Below are positions 32,625 to 41,968 of a DNA stretch of 42,052 nucleotides, piece after piece. Origin of the DNA: Deltaproteobacteria bacterium (GTDB taxonomy: Bacteria > Desulfobacterota > RBG-13-43-22); the NCBI GenBank assembly GCA_016219225.1, contig JACRBX010000099.1, forward strand, positions 1-42,052, written 5' to 3'. Both the position numbers and the translations under genes were made by a program. Below the pieces are notes generated by a model. That model had not been told where the DNA came from. It was given only the letters and a program-made list of their open reading frames with translations, and searched no databases. Numbering within the stretch: position 1 is the first letter of the stretch; every line of letters begins with the position of its first letter.

Positions 32625-35600
32625 ATGCCCCACGCCCCTTTTGTACACCTTCATCTCCATACCCAGTACAGCCTGCTGGACGGGGAGATCCGGCTCAAGG
32701 CCTTATTTGAAAAGGCCCAGGCCTTCAAACTGCCGGCCATTACCATGACCGATCATGGCAACCTCTTCGGTATGGTGGAGTTTTATAAACAGGCCCAAAA
32801 ACATGGGCTAAAACCCATCATCGGCTGCGAGGTCTATATCGCCCCGGGGAGCCGTTGGGATAAGGACCCCCAACTCCATAAGGAAAATGCCTTCCACCTG
32901 GTCCTGCTTTGCAAGAACGAAAAAGGCTATCGCAACCTGGTCAAACTGGTCACCCAGGCCTATTTTGAGGGTTTTTATTATAAACCCAGGATCGACCGGG
33001 AGCTTCTGAAGGAGCATCATAAGGGGTTAATCGCCCTGTCGGCCTGTCTGCATGGAGAGATCCCCTACGCTTTACTCAACAAGGACTATGACCGGGCTCT
33101 GAAGATCACCCGTGAAATGGCCGAAATCTTTGATCAGGACCGTTTTTTTCTGGAACTGCAAAAAAACGACATCCCGGAACAGGAGGTCGTCAACAAGGGT
33201 TTGTTGGAAATCCACCGTCAATTGGGCATCCCTATCGTAGCCACTAATGATTGCCATTATCTGACTCAGGAAGAGGCCAAGGCCCACGATGTTTTGCTTT
33301 GTATCCAGACCGGAAAGACGGTAGACGATCCCAACCGGTTGCGCTTTTCCACGAATCAACTTTATTTCAAGTCCCCGGAAGAGATGGCCGGGCTCTTTGC
33401 CGATCTGCCGGAGGCCTTAGAAAATACCTTGCACATCGCCGATCGGTGCAATCTCGAATTGACCTTCGGCCATTCCCATCTCCCCCGTTATGCCCTGCCG
33501 CCGGAAGAGACTATGGACAGCCGTCTCAAAAATGAGGCGCGGGCCGGTCTCGAAGAGCGGCTGGCCGTCAGGGAACAACTGGATCCTTCCTTCCCGCCTT
33601 CCCGTTATAAAGACTACCGGGACCGCCTGGAAAAAGAACTGACGGTCATCACCTCGACCGGGTTTTCCGGCTATTTCCTGGTCGTTTCCGATTATGTGCG
33701 TTTTGCCAAAGAAAAAGGGATCCCGGTCGGGCCGGGCCGGGGTTCCGGGGCCGGGAGTCTGGTGGCCTACGCCTTAAAGATTACGGATATCGATCCTCTG
33801 GATTATGGGTTGATCTTTGAGCGGTTCCTGAACGTGGAACGGAAAGAACTGCCCGATATCGATGTTGATTTTTGTGTGGAACGCCGGGACGAGGTTCTAA
33901 AATATATCGCCGAAAAATACGGCCAGGAATATGTGGCCCAGATCATCACCTTTGGGAAGATGCAGGCCCGGGCCGTCATCCGGGACGTGGGCCGGGCCTT
34001 GAATATCCCTTACGGCGAAGTGGATAAGATCGCCAAACTGATCCCGACCGTATTGAACATTACCTTGAGCGAGGCCCTGGAAATGGAACCCCGGCTCAAG
34101 GAACTTAAAGAGTCCGATCCGACCATCAAAGAATTACTGACTATCGCCGAAGCTCTGGAAGGCCTGCCCCGTCATGCCTCCACCCATGCCGCCGGGGTGA
34201 TTATTTCCCCTCATCCGATAACCGAATCCGTACCCTTATATAAAGGGCCCAAGGGAGAAACCCTGACCCAGTATGAAATGAAATCGGTCCAGGAAATGGG
34301 ATTAATCAAGTTTGACCTCCTGGGCCTGAACAACCTGACCATCATCCAGTATGCCTTAAAAACCATCGAACGGACCCATGGCCAATTGATTGATCTGACC
34401 CGGATCCCTCTCGATGATCAGGCTACTTATGAACTTCTGGCCCGGGGGGATACCACCGGTGTCTTTCAGTTGGAAAGCTCGGGCATGAAAGACCTGTTGG
34501 TCAGGATGAAGCCCCGAAATTTTGAGGACCTCATTGCCCTCAATGCCCTTTACCGGCCAGGGCCTTTGAAAAGCGGCATGGTCGATGATTATGTCAGGAG
34601 AAAACACGGGGAAGTGCCGGTGGAGTATCCCCATCCCCTATTGGAAGGGGTCTTGAAAGAAACCATGGGGATCATCGTTTACCAGGAACAGGTCATGCAG
34701 ATCGGTGCTTTACTGGCCGACTATTCCATGGGAGAGGCCGATACCTTACGCAAGGCCATGGGCAAAAAAAATCCCGAGGTCATGGCCCAGCAACGGTCCC
34801 GCTTTCTGGAAGGGACCAAAAAGAAACGGATCGATCAGAAAAAGGCCGATGACATTTTCGACAAAATGGAAACCTTCGGCGGTTACGGGTTCAATAAGTC
34901 TCACAGTGCCGCCTATGCCCTGATCACCTACCAGACCGCTTATCTGAAGGCCCATTATCCACTGGATTTTATGGTCGCCCTGATGACCAGCAAAATGGGT
35001 AATTCGGCGGAAGTAACCAAGTGTATCGCTGAATGCCGGGAAAAGGGGATCGTCGTCCTGCCGCCGGATGTGAACAAGAGTCACCTGGATTTTACGGTGG
35101 TGGAAGACAAAATCCGTTTCGGGCTGGCGGCGGTAAAAAATGTCGGGGCCGGGGCCATCGAGTCCATCCTGGAGGCCAGGAACAAAGGGGGGGAATTTAC
35201 CTCTCTGATCGATTTTTGCCGTCGGGTGGATCTGCGCCGGGTGAACCGAAGGGTGGCCGAGAGTCTGATTAAGTGCGGGGCCTTTGATTCCCTGGGGGTG
35301 GCCCGTTCCCGTCTGATGGCCTTTTTGCCCGAAGCCCTGGACATCGGACAACAACGACAAAAAGAAGAGTCTGAAAACCAGTTCAGTCTTTTTTCCATGG
35401 GAGGAAATTCGGGATTAACCCGGCCCGATATCGATCCCCCTTTAGTCGAGGAATGGCGGGAGAGCCAAAAACTCTCTTTTGAAAAGGAAATTTTGGGTTT
35501 CTATATTACCGGTCATCCTTTGACCCGCTATACGGAAAGCCTCCAGGACCTGAAAACCGTGGACATTCAATCCCTGTCCGAATTAGAAGATAAAGAAACC

Positions 35601-36098
35601 GTGCGACTGGCCGGCATGGTAGCGGCTTTAAAAGAGATCAACAGTAAAAAAGGGGAGCGGATGGCCTTTGCCACGATTGAGGACCTGACCGGCTCTTGTG
35701 AAGTCATCATTTTCTCGGATATTTTTCGAAAATGTTCCCAGGTGTTAAAAGAAGAAGGGCCTTTATGGGTCACCGGTATCACGACCAGGGATGAAAAAGG
35801 GATTAAAATCATTGGCAATGACATACTCCCCCTGGCCGAGGCCGAAGAAAAAATGGCCCAGCAAGCCCTTCTCAAGATTCCGGTAGACGGTCTGACCCGG
35901 GATCAAATCCTGGAGTTGCGTGATTTTTTAAAAGGGCATGCCGGCACCTGCCCGGTCCAGATTTGGGCCTGTCTTCCCGATAACAGCCAGGTCCTGCTGA
36001 ATCTTCCGGAAACCGAAAATATCCGGCCCTCGGCCAGACTAAGAAGAGAAATAAAAGGACTCTCCTGCCACCCGGTCTTGGAAGTGGTGTATGGATAA
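32625..36098 (+). CDS. dnaE: DNA polymerase III alpha subunit
   Basis: This 1157-residue replicative polymerase has an N-terminal PHP domain (HLHLHTQYSLLDG, about 8-20). The catalytic Asp pair is in PDIDVDFCVERRDEV (about 408-422). The palm/finger segment contains GPGRGSGAGSLVAY. The tandem HhH region follows, and a C-terminal OB fold contains VRLAGMVAALKEIN...MAFATIEDLTGSCEVIIF. Length and order match bacterial DnaE rather than PolC. It starts MPHAPFVHLHLH, the family N terminus, with no ribosome site visible. A heptamer array forms its leader. Confidence 0.97.
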   Translation: MPHAPFVHLHLHTQYSLLDGEIRLKALFEKAQAFKLPAITMTDHGNLFGMVEFYKQAQKHGLKPIIGCEVYIAPGSRWDKDPQLHKENAFHLVLLCKNEKGYRNLVKLVTQAYFEGFYYKPRIDRELLKEHHKGLIALSACLHGEIPYALLNKDYDRALKITREMAEIFDQDRFFLELQKNDIPEQEVVNKGLLEIHRQLGIPIVATNDCHYLTQEEAKAHDVLLCIQTGKTVDDPNRLRFSTNQLYFKSPEEMAGLFADLPEALENTLHIADRCNLELTFGHSHLPRYALPPEETMDSRLKNEARAGLEERLAVREQLDPSFPPSRYKDYRDRLEKELTVITSTGFSGYFLVVSDYVRFAKEKGIPVGPGRGSGAGSLVAYALKITDIDPLDYGLIFERFLNVERKELPDIDVDFCVERRDEVLKYIAEKYGQEYVAQIITFGKMQARAVIRDVGRALNIPYGEVDKIAKLIPTVLNITLSEALEMEPRLKELKESDPTIKELLTIAEALEGLPRHASTHAAGVIISPHPITESVPLYKGPKGETLTQYEMKSVQEMGLIKFDLLGLNNLTIIQYALKTIERTHGQLIDLTRIPLDDQATYELLARGDTTGVFQLESSGMKDLLVRMKPRNFEDLIALNALYRPGPLKSGMVDDYVRRKHGEVPVEYPHPLLEGVLKETMGIIVYQEQVMQIGALLADYSMGEADTLRKAMGKKNPEVMAQQRSRFLEGTKKKRIDQKKADDIFDKMETFGGYGFNKSHSAAYALITYQTAYLKAHYPLDFMVALMTSKMGNSAEVTKCIAECREKGIVVLPPDVNKSHLDFTVVEDKIRFGLAAVKNVGAGAIESILEARNKGGEFTSLIDFCRRVDLRRVNRRVAESLIKCGAFDSLGVARSRLMAFLPEALDIGQQRQKEESENQFSLFSMGGNSGLTRPDIDPPLVEEWRESQKLSFEKEILGFYITGHPLTRYTESLQDLKTVDIQSLSELEDKETVRLAGMVAALKEINSKKGERMAFATIEDLTGSCEVIIFSDIFRKCSQVLKEEGPLWVTGITTRDEKGIKIIGNDILPLAEAEEKMAQQALLKIPVDGLTRDQILELRDFLKGHAGTCPVQIWACLPDNSQVLLNLPETENIRPSARLRREIKGLSCHPVLEVVYG

Positions 36099-36100
36099 AG

Positions 36101-36170
36101 AAAGGTCCAAGGTGTAAGATTATACGGTTTTCTTTGGACCTTTATGTTTTCCTTGGACCTTGGACCTTTC
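36101..36170. repeat. inverted arrays after dnaE (GGTCCAA / TTGGACC)
   Basis: AAAGGTCCAAGG (36101-36112) pairs with CCTTGGACCTT (36151-36161). TTGGACC recurs at 7-nt steps. It spans the gap between dnaE and the UPF0280 gene. Confidence 0.75.
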
Positions 36171-36173
36171 TTT

Positions 36174-36902
36174 ATGATTCCATATCAGGAACGGTTTTAC
36201 CGCAGCAAAATTCATACTCCGGATTGGGTCTCTTTCACCGTTCAGGTCAAGGAAACCGATCTCTGGATACGGGCCAGGAAAGACCTTTCCACCGAAGGAT
36301 ATGACCGGGTCTATCGATACCGCCATGTGCTGGAAACCTATATCCGCCAGCACCCTGAATTCAAAGAGACCCTCCAGCCCCTGGCCCTGGATCCCTTAGC
36401 CCCGCCCATTGTCCAGGCCATGCTCCAAGCCGGGCGGGCGGCCGGGGTCGGCCCTATGGCTTCCGTGGCCGGGGCCATGGCGGCGTTTGTCGGGCAGGAT
36501 CTGTTGGCCTTTTCTCCTGATCTTATCATTGAAAACGGGGGGGATTTATTTATCGCCAGCACCGAACCCTTGACGATCGGGATCTATGCCGGGGATTCTC
36601 CTATGAGCCAACGCCTCGGGATCCGTTTGGCTCCTTCCCCAAACCCGGTGGGACTCTGTACTTCGTCGGGGACGGTAGGGCATTCCTTAAGTTTCGGTCG
36701 GGCCGATGCCGTTACCATCTTCTCCCCATCGGCAATCCTGGCCGATGCCTTGGCTACGGCGGTGGGTAACCGGGTCCGGACCAAAGACGATATTCAACCG
36801 GCCCTGGAATGGGTGCAAAAGATTCCGGAGGTGCAAGGGGTTTTAATCATTGTCGGTAAGCAGATCGGGGTTTGGGGGGAAATGGAATTGGTGGCCATAT
36901 AA
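36174..36902 (+). CDS. UPF0280 family protein (ApbE-like fold)
   Basis: From the ATG at 36174 this gives 242 residues; the frame extends to 36144 through the repeat. It has GVGPMASVAGAMAAFVGQDLL (about 89-109) and IIENGGDLFIAS (about 116-127), the UPF0280 motifs that resemble ApbE flavin transferases. VGLCTSSGTVGHSLSFGRADAVTIFS follows, also ApbE-like. The product is soluble. Flavin or nucleotide binding is inferred from fold similarity, and no function is proven. It lies between dnaE and eno with repeats at both ends. Confidence 0.87.
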   Translation: MIPYQERFYRSKIHTPDWVSFTVQVKETDLWIRARKDLSTEGYDRVYRYRHVLETYIRQHPEFKETLQPLALDPLAPPIVQAMLQAGRAAGVGPMASVAGAMAAFVGQDLLAFSPDLIIENGGDLFIASTEPLTIGIYAGDSPMSQRLGIRLAPSPNPVGLCTSSGTVGHSLSFGRADAVTIFSPSAILADALATAVGNRVRTKDDIQPALEWVQKIPEVQGVLIIVGKQIGVWGEMELVAI

Positions 36903-36905
36903 AAA

Positions 36906-36935
36906 GGCTCAAGGCTCAGGGCTTAGGGCTTAAGG
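36906..36935. repeat. heptamer array GGCTCAA/GGCTTAG
   Basis: Four units (GGCTCAA, GGCTCAG, GGCTTAG, GGCTTAA) in the 126-nt gap before eno. No inverted partner. Confidence 0.75.
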
Positions 36936-36960
36936 ATTATTGAGTGTATGCCTATTGCCT

Positions 36961-36988
36961 TTGACCCCGTTGTTGTTTATGATAAAAA
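36961..36988 (+). promoter_or_regulatory. possible sigma-70 promoter for eno
   Basis: TTGACC (36961-36966) and TAAAAA (36983-36988), spacer 16 nt, about 40 nt before the ATG. Confidence 0.4.
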
Positions 36989-37016
36989 CTGAAAAAACCA
37001 AAAGCGGAAAAATTGA

Positions 37017-38312
<1,296 letters not shown>

Positions 38313-38443
38313 GCCGGTTAGATTTTTCATTATCTTTTCTATTTTTTGACGTCTCCTTATTAAAAATACTTGACAAAGATCTGTGAATTATGTCAAAAAA
38401 TGTATTTTGTTTCTAATCACCGGTAGAAGTTAAGGAAAAAAAG

Positions 38444-38992
38444 ATGATTGAAGTTAGATTTCATGGTCGGGGCGGGCAGGGAGCCGTAACCTCAGCCGAA
38501 TTAATAGCCCTGGCGGCTATCGATGAAGGGCAGTATGCCCAGGCCTTTCCCAGTTTTGGACCGGAACGCCGAGGGGCTCCAGTAGTGGCCTTTCTCCGGG
38601 TCAGCCAAGAGCCTATCCGCATCCGATCCAAGGTCTATCACCCGGATATTGTAGTAGTACTCGATCCAACCCTTTTGGATATCGTGGATGTTTCCGCCGG
38701 GCTGAAACCCAAAGGGATCCTGGTCATCAATACGGCCAAGACCTTGGAACAGGTCAAAAAAGATTATGGGTTCAAAGGCCGGTTGGCGATTGTGGATGCC
38801 GGTAAGATCGCCATGGAAGAGATGAAGGTCCCGATTACCAATACGACGATGTTGGGGGCTTTGATCCGGGCAGCCGGAATCACCCGATTGGAATCCATGA
38901 CCAATCCCCTGGCCGCCCGCTTTGGGAAGATCGCCGAACGAAACAAGAAGGCCATGCAACGGGCCTTTGACGAAACAAAGATCAAGGAGTAA
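38444..38992 (+). CDS. porG: 2-oxoacid:ferredoxin oxidoreductase, gamma subunit
   Basis: This 182-residue subunit is the gamma domain of four-subunit pyruvate (or 2-oxoisovalerate) ferredoxin oxidoreductase. It starts MIEVRFHGRGGQGAVTSAELIALAA, the family N terminus. FPSFGPERRGAPVVAFLRVS and NTTMLGALIRA are also characteristic. It is first in the order gamma-delta-alpha-beta, an arrangement known from Archaea and anaerobic bacteria. It reversibly converts pyruvate and CoA to acetyl-CoA, CO2 and reduced ferredoxin. Pyruvate is most likely but a branched 2-oxoacid is possible. Confidence 0.93.
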   Translation: MIEVRFHGRGGQGAVTSAELIALAAIDEGQYAQAFPSFGPERRGAPVVAFLRVSQEPIRIRSKVYHPDIVVVLDPTLLDIVDVSAGLKPKGILVINTAKTLEQVKKDYGFKGRLAIVDAGKIAMEEMKVPITNTTMLGALIRAAGITRLESMTNPLAARFGKIAERNKKAMQRAFDETKIKE

Positions 38993-38997
38993 TTATC

Positions 38998-39294
38998 GTG
39001 GCTAAAGTCGATGCCCTTCACCCCTGGAAAGAAGTCCCCTTGGGGTGCGTTATAAAGGAAGCCGGCAATGCCCGGCGGTTTAAGACCGGAGACTGGCGTT
39101 CTAAGGAACGGCCGGTGACCGATCGGGAAAAATGTATTAAATGCGGGGAATGTTGGATCTATTGCCCGGATATAGCTTATAGCCTGAGAGCAGACGGTTA
39201 TTATGACTGGAACAGCGATTACTGCAAGGGCTGTGGAATATGCGCCCGGGAATGTCCCAAAGAAGCCATCCAGATGATTGCGGAGGAAAAATAA
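38998..39294 (+). CDS. porD: 2-oxoacid:ferredoxin oxidoreductase, delta (ferredoxin) subunit
   Basis: This 98-residue two-[4Fe-4S] ferredoxin subunit has CIKCGECWIYCP and CKGCGICARECP, each supplying Cys-x2-Cys-x2-Cys-x3-Cys ligands. It carries electrons from the TPP/cluster centre to external ferredoxin. It starts with GTG at 38998, supported by AAGGAG about 10 nt upstream, 5 nt after the gamma stop. The N-terminal tail (about 40 residues) is typical of the PorD type. Confidence 0.93.
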   Translation: MAKVDALHPWKEVPLGCVIKEAGNARRFKTGDWRSKERPVTDREKCIKCGECWIYCPDIAYSLRADGYYDWNSDYCKGCGICARECPKEAIQMIAEEK

Positions 39295-39296
39295 CT

Positions 39297-40475
39297 ATGG
39301 CCAATCGAAAAGGCATGGAAGTTTCCATTGCCGTCAGTGAAGCGGTTAAGTTGGCCAATGTGGATGTCATCTCGGCCTATCCCATCACCCCTCAGACCCA
39401 TATTGTGGAGCATCTCTCCGAGTTGGTGGCCGACGGAGAACTCCAGGCGGCCTTTGTCCCCGTTGAATCGGAACATTCGGCCTTGAGTGCGGCCATAGGG
39501 GCCGCAGCCGTCGGTTCCCGGGCCTATACGGCCACCAGTTCCCAGGGGCTGGCCCTGATGCACGAGATCATGTTCATTGCTTCCAGCATCCGGATACCGC
39601 TGGTCATGACCGTGGTCAACCGGGCCATCTCGGCTCCCATCAATATCTGGAACGACTTGAGCGATATTATGGCTGAACGGGATTGCGGCTGGGTCCAACT
39701 GTTTGCCATCAACGGCCAGGAGGCTGTGGACCTGACCCTTCAGGCCTTCAAGATTGCCGAAGACCCCCGGGTCTTGCTGCCGGTGGCGGTCAACCTGGAC
39801 GGCTTTATTTTGAGCCATGTCATTGAACCGGTGGAAATGCCCGATCAGGAAACCGTGGACCGCTTTTTACCGGTCTTTAAACCAACCTTGCGACTCCATC
39901 CGGACGAGCCCATCTCCATCGGGGCCTTTGGAAGTCCGGACGTCTTTACGGAGGTCAAAAAACAGGTCGAGGAAGCCTTGATCGGCTCCCGGAAAGTAGC
40001 GACCGAGGTTTGGAAGGATTTCGGGACCCTCTTCGGACGGACCTATAAACCGATTGAATCCTATAAGGTCAAAGGGGCTGAAACCCTGCTGGTGACCATG
40101 GGCAGCATCACCGAAACGGCCATGACGGCCGTCGACAGCCTGCGCGAAAAAGGACAAAAGGTCGGGCTGATTCATATCCGCCTCTGGAGGCCCTTTCCCT
40201 TTAAAGAATTTTTTCAAGCCATCCGTGAGGCCAAAGTGTTGGCTATAGTGGACCGGGCCCTGGTCCCCGGCGGGGCAGGCGGCCCGGTAGGCCTGGAAAT
40301 CAAGTCCGCCCTTTTCGGGAAAAAGGAACGGCCCTATGTGGCCGGATTTGTCGCCGGTCTGGGAGGCCGGGATTTGACCGTCGAAGTCTTTGCCGAAATG
40401 GTGGAAAAGGCCGGCCGATATGCCCAAATGCAAAAAGAAATGCCTTACGAAATGATCGGGGTGAGAGAGAAATGA
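39297..40475 (+). CDS. porA: 2-oxoacid:ferredoxin oxidoreductase, alpha subunit
   Basis: This 392-residue subunit, from the ATG at 39297 with GGAGG upstream, carries the pyrimidine-side domain of the TPP site. SAYPITPQTHIVEHL (about 25-39) and VPVESEHSALSAAIGAA (about 54-70) are the characteristic motifs, with TSSQGLALMHEI near 87-98. An earlier ATG at 39240 overlaps porD and is not needed. The stop overlaps porB by 4 nt (ATGA). Confidence 0.93.
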   Translation: MANRKGMEVSIAVSEAVKLANVDVISAYPITPQTHIVEHLSELVADGELQAAFVPVESEHSALSAAIGAAAVGSRAYTATSSQGLALMHEIMFIASSIRIPLVMTVVNRAISAPINIWNDLSDIMAERDCGWVQLFAINGQEAVDLTLQAFKIAEDPRVLLPVAVNLDGFILSHVIEPVEMPDQETVDRFLPVFKPTLRLHPDEPISIGAFGSPDVFTEVKKQVEEALIGSRKVATEVWKDFGTLFGRTYKPIESYKVKGAETLLVTMGSITETAMTAVDSLREKGQKVGLIHIRLWRPFPFKEFFQAIREAKVLAIVDRALVPGGAGGPVGLEIKSALFGKKERPYVAGFVAGLGGRDLTVEVFAEMVEKAGRYAQMQKEMPYEMIGVREK

Positions 40476-41440
40476 TTGCCGAAGACTTGAAGGATTTCAA
40501 AAAATTTATGCCCAAGACCCTGCCCCAGGAAGAACCATTGGTTTCCGGACACCGGGCCTGTCAGGGATGCGGAGAGGTTTTAGCCTTGCGTATGGTGGCC
40601 AAAGCCATCGGCAGTCCGATGGTTGTGGTCAGCGCCACCGGGTGTATGGAGATCATCTCCTCCCCCTATCCCCAAACCGCCTGGGCCGTGCCCTGGATCC
40701 ATGTGGCCTTTGAAAATGCCGCAGCCGTAGCTTCCGGAGTAGAGGCGGGGTTGAAAACCCTGATGTCCAAAGGCCGGATCCCTGAGAAAAAGATTACCGT
40801 GGTGGCCTTTGCCGGAGACGGCGGGACGGCCGATATCGGTCTTCAGTCCCTTTCCGGGGCCTTGGAACGGGGCCATGATTTTGTCTATGTCTGTCTGGAT
40901 AACGAAGCCTACATGAATACTGGTATTCAGCGTTCCAGTTCCACCCCCTTCGGGGCCATGACCACGACTTCCCCGGCCGGGAAAATTACGGCCGGGCAAA
41001 CGACCTGGAAGAAGAACCTCCCGGCCATTATGGCCGCCCATAATATTCCCTATGTGGCCACGGCCTCACCGGCTTATCAACTGGACCTGATGAACAAGGC
41101 CAAAAAAGCGGCCCTGATCAAAGGCCCGGCCTATCTCCACATCTATTCGCCCTGTCCTACGGGCTGGCGCCACGGAACGGATCTGGCCATAGTGGTCAGC
41201 CGCCTGGTGGTCGAAACCAACATCATGCCCTTGTTTGAAGTCATGGAAGGAAGATATGTCGTTCGTAAAAACACCAAGCCCAAACCGGTGGAAGAATATC
41301 TGAAAACGCAGCGGCGCTTCAGCCACCTGACCCCGGATTTGATCCAGATCATCCAGAAGCGGGTCGACGCGGAATATGAAAAACTGCTTAAATTAGAGGC
41401 CTGTACCCAGGAGCCGGAGATCAAAGCGGAAGTAAAATAA
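40472..41440 (+). CDS. porB: 2-oxoacid:ferredoxin oxidoreductase, beta subunit
   Basis: This 322-residue subunit binds TPP and a [4Fe-4S] cluster. The TPP motif runs from GDGGTADIGLQ (about 112-122) to the Asn in LDNEAYMNTG (about 140-150). Cluster cysteines lie in GHRACQGCGE (about 25-34) and SATGCMEIISSPYP (about 54-67). It is last in the operon. No terminator is evident after it; a new promoter for the tRNA gene follows. Confidence 0.93.
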   Translation: MIAEDLKDFKKFMPKTLPQEEPLVSGHRACQGCGEVLALRMVAKAIGSPMVVVSATGCMEIISSPYPQTAWAVPWIHVAFENAAAVASGVEAGLKTLMSKGRIPEKKITVVAFAGDGGTADIGLQSLSGALERGHDFVYVCLDNEAYMNTGIQRSSSTPFGAMTTTSPAGKITAGQTTWKKNLPAIMAAHNIPYVATASPAYQLDLMNKAKKAALIKGPAYLHIYSPCPTGWRHGTDLAIVVSRLVVETNIMPLFEVMEGRYVVRKNTKPKPVEEYLKTQRRFSHLTPDLIQIIQKRVDAEYEKLLKLEACTQEPEIKAEVK

Positions 41441-41447
41441 GAAGAGG

Positions 41448-41476
41448 TTGAAAAAGAAGAGATTTTAAGGTATATT
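41448..41476 (+). promoter_or_regulatory. sigma-70 promoter for the tRNA-Asn transcript
   Basis: TTGAAA (41448-41453) and TATATT (41471-41476), spacer 17 nt. Transcription from about 41483 would run through the heptamer array before the tRNA. Confidence 0.5.
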
Positions 41477-41516
41477 TTGTATTATGGGTTGGGGATTATT
41501 TTTTTATTAATTCCAC

Positions 41517-41537
41517 AATCCGAAATCCGAAATCCGC
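41517..41537. repeat. heptamer array AATCCGA upstream of tRNA-Asn
   Basis: Three units (AATCCGA, AATCCGA, AATCCGC) in the leader of the tRNA gene, 12 nt before its start. Confidence 0.7.
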
Positions 41538-41549
41538 ATTGGTAATCAT

Positions 41550-41625
41550 TCCCCGGTAGCTCAGTCGGTAGAGCGGGTGGCTGTTAACCACTTGGTCGGC
41601 GGTTCGAGTCCGTCCCGGGGAGCCA
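41550..41625 (+). tRNA. tRNA-Asn (anticodon GTT), CCA encoded
   Basis: The acceptor arms TCCCCGG and CCGGGGA pair fully. The D arm contains AGCTCAGTCGGTAGAG, the anticodon loop CTGTTAA has GTT at 41583-41585, and the T arm has GGTTCGAGTCC. The discriminator G and the CCA (41623-41625) are encoded. Its 3' end is partly copied at 41906. Confidence 0.96.
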
Positions 41626-41635
41626 GACATTAAAG

Positions 41636-41661
41636 AGGCCTGAAAAATTCGGGCCTTTTTT
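41636..41661 (+). terminator. terminator after tRNA-Asn
   Basis: AGGCCTGAA / TTCGGGCCT (9 bp with one G-U pair, 3-nt loop) followed by TTTTTT. Confidence 0.8.
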
Positions 41662-41674
41662 ATTATGAGGCAAG

Positions 41675-41881
41675 ATGCTAAGTAATTGGTTTGTCTATCT
41701 TTGTGATAGAAATGGGCAGATCTATACCGGGATAACAACCGATTTAAGCCATAGGATGAAACAACACAAAGCCATACTTTTACATAGTGAAGTATTTGGA
41801 GATAAATACTCGGCTGCTTTAAGGGAACGGCAGATTAAAGGATGGACAAGGCAAAAAAAATTGGAATTGATAAAAAGGTGA
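41675..41881 (+). CDS. small GIY-YIG nuclease-like protein
   Basis: This 68-residue protein begins WFVYLCDRNGQIYTGITTDLSHR (the GIY-YIG core is YLC...YTGIT, with Arg-Met-Lys-Gln-His). It ends in ALRERQIKGWTRQKKLELIKR. Common family members have a further segment with GxxKYT-RRP before the last helix. That segment seems to be missing, as the text jumps from KQHKAI to LLHSEVFGDKYSAALRERQIK. It may be a shortened or inactive nuclease. It lies 13 nt after the tRNA terminator, inside a 300-nt islet bounded by tRNA 3'-end copies. Confidence 0.75.
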   Translation: MLSNWFVYLCDRNGQIYTGITTDLSHRMKQHKAILLHSEVFGDKYSAALRERQIKGWTRQKKLELIKR

Positions 41882-41884
41882 GCT

Positions 41885-41927
41885 TGCCCTGAACGATAGT
41901 GAAGGGAGTCCGTCCCGGGAAGCCAGA
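41885..41927. repeat. degraded GCCCTGA repeat joined to a partial tRNA-Asn 3' end
   Basis: TTGCCCTGAACGATAGTGAAGG (about 41884-41905) resembles a widespread dispersed hairpin (CCCTTCG...CAGGGC). Directly attached is a copy of the tRNA 3' end (41906-41927) that matches 41606-41627 at 21 of 22 bases. The offset is exactly 300 nt. Confidence 0.75.
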
Positions 41928-41935
41928 AAATAAAA

Positions 41936-41968
41936 AGGCCCATTGCTTAAACAGGATGGGCCTTTTTT
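41936..41968 (+). terminator. terminator closing the GIY-YIG islet
   Basis: AGGCCCAT / ATGGGCCT is a perfect 8-bp stem with a 12-nt loop and TTTTTT tail. It resembles the first tRNA terminator, so it was probably copied with the tRNA 3' end and then diverged. Confidence 0.8.
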
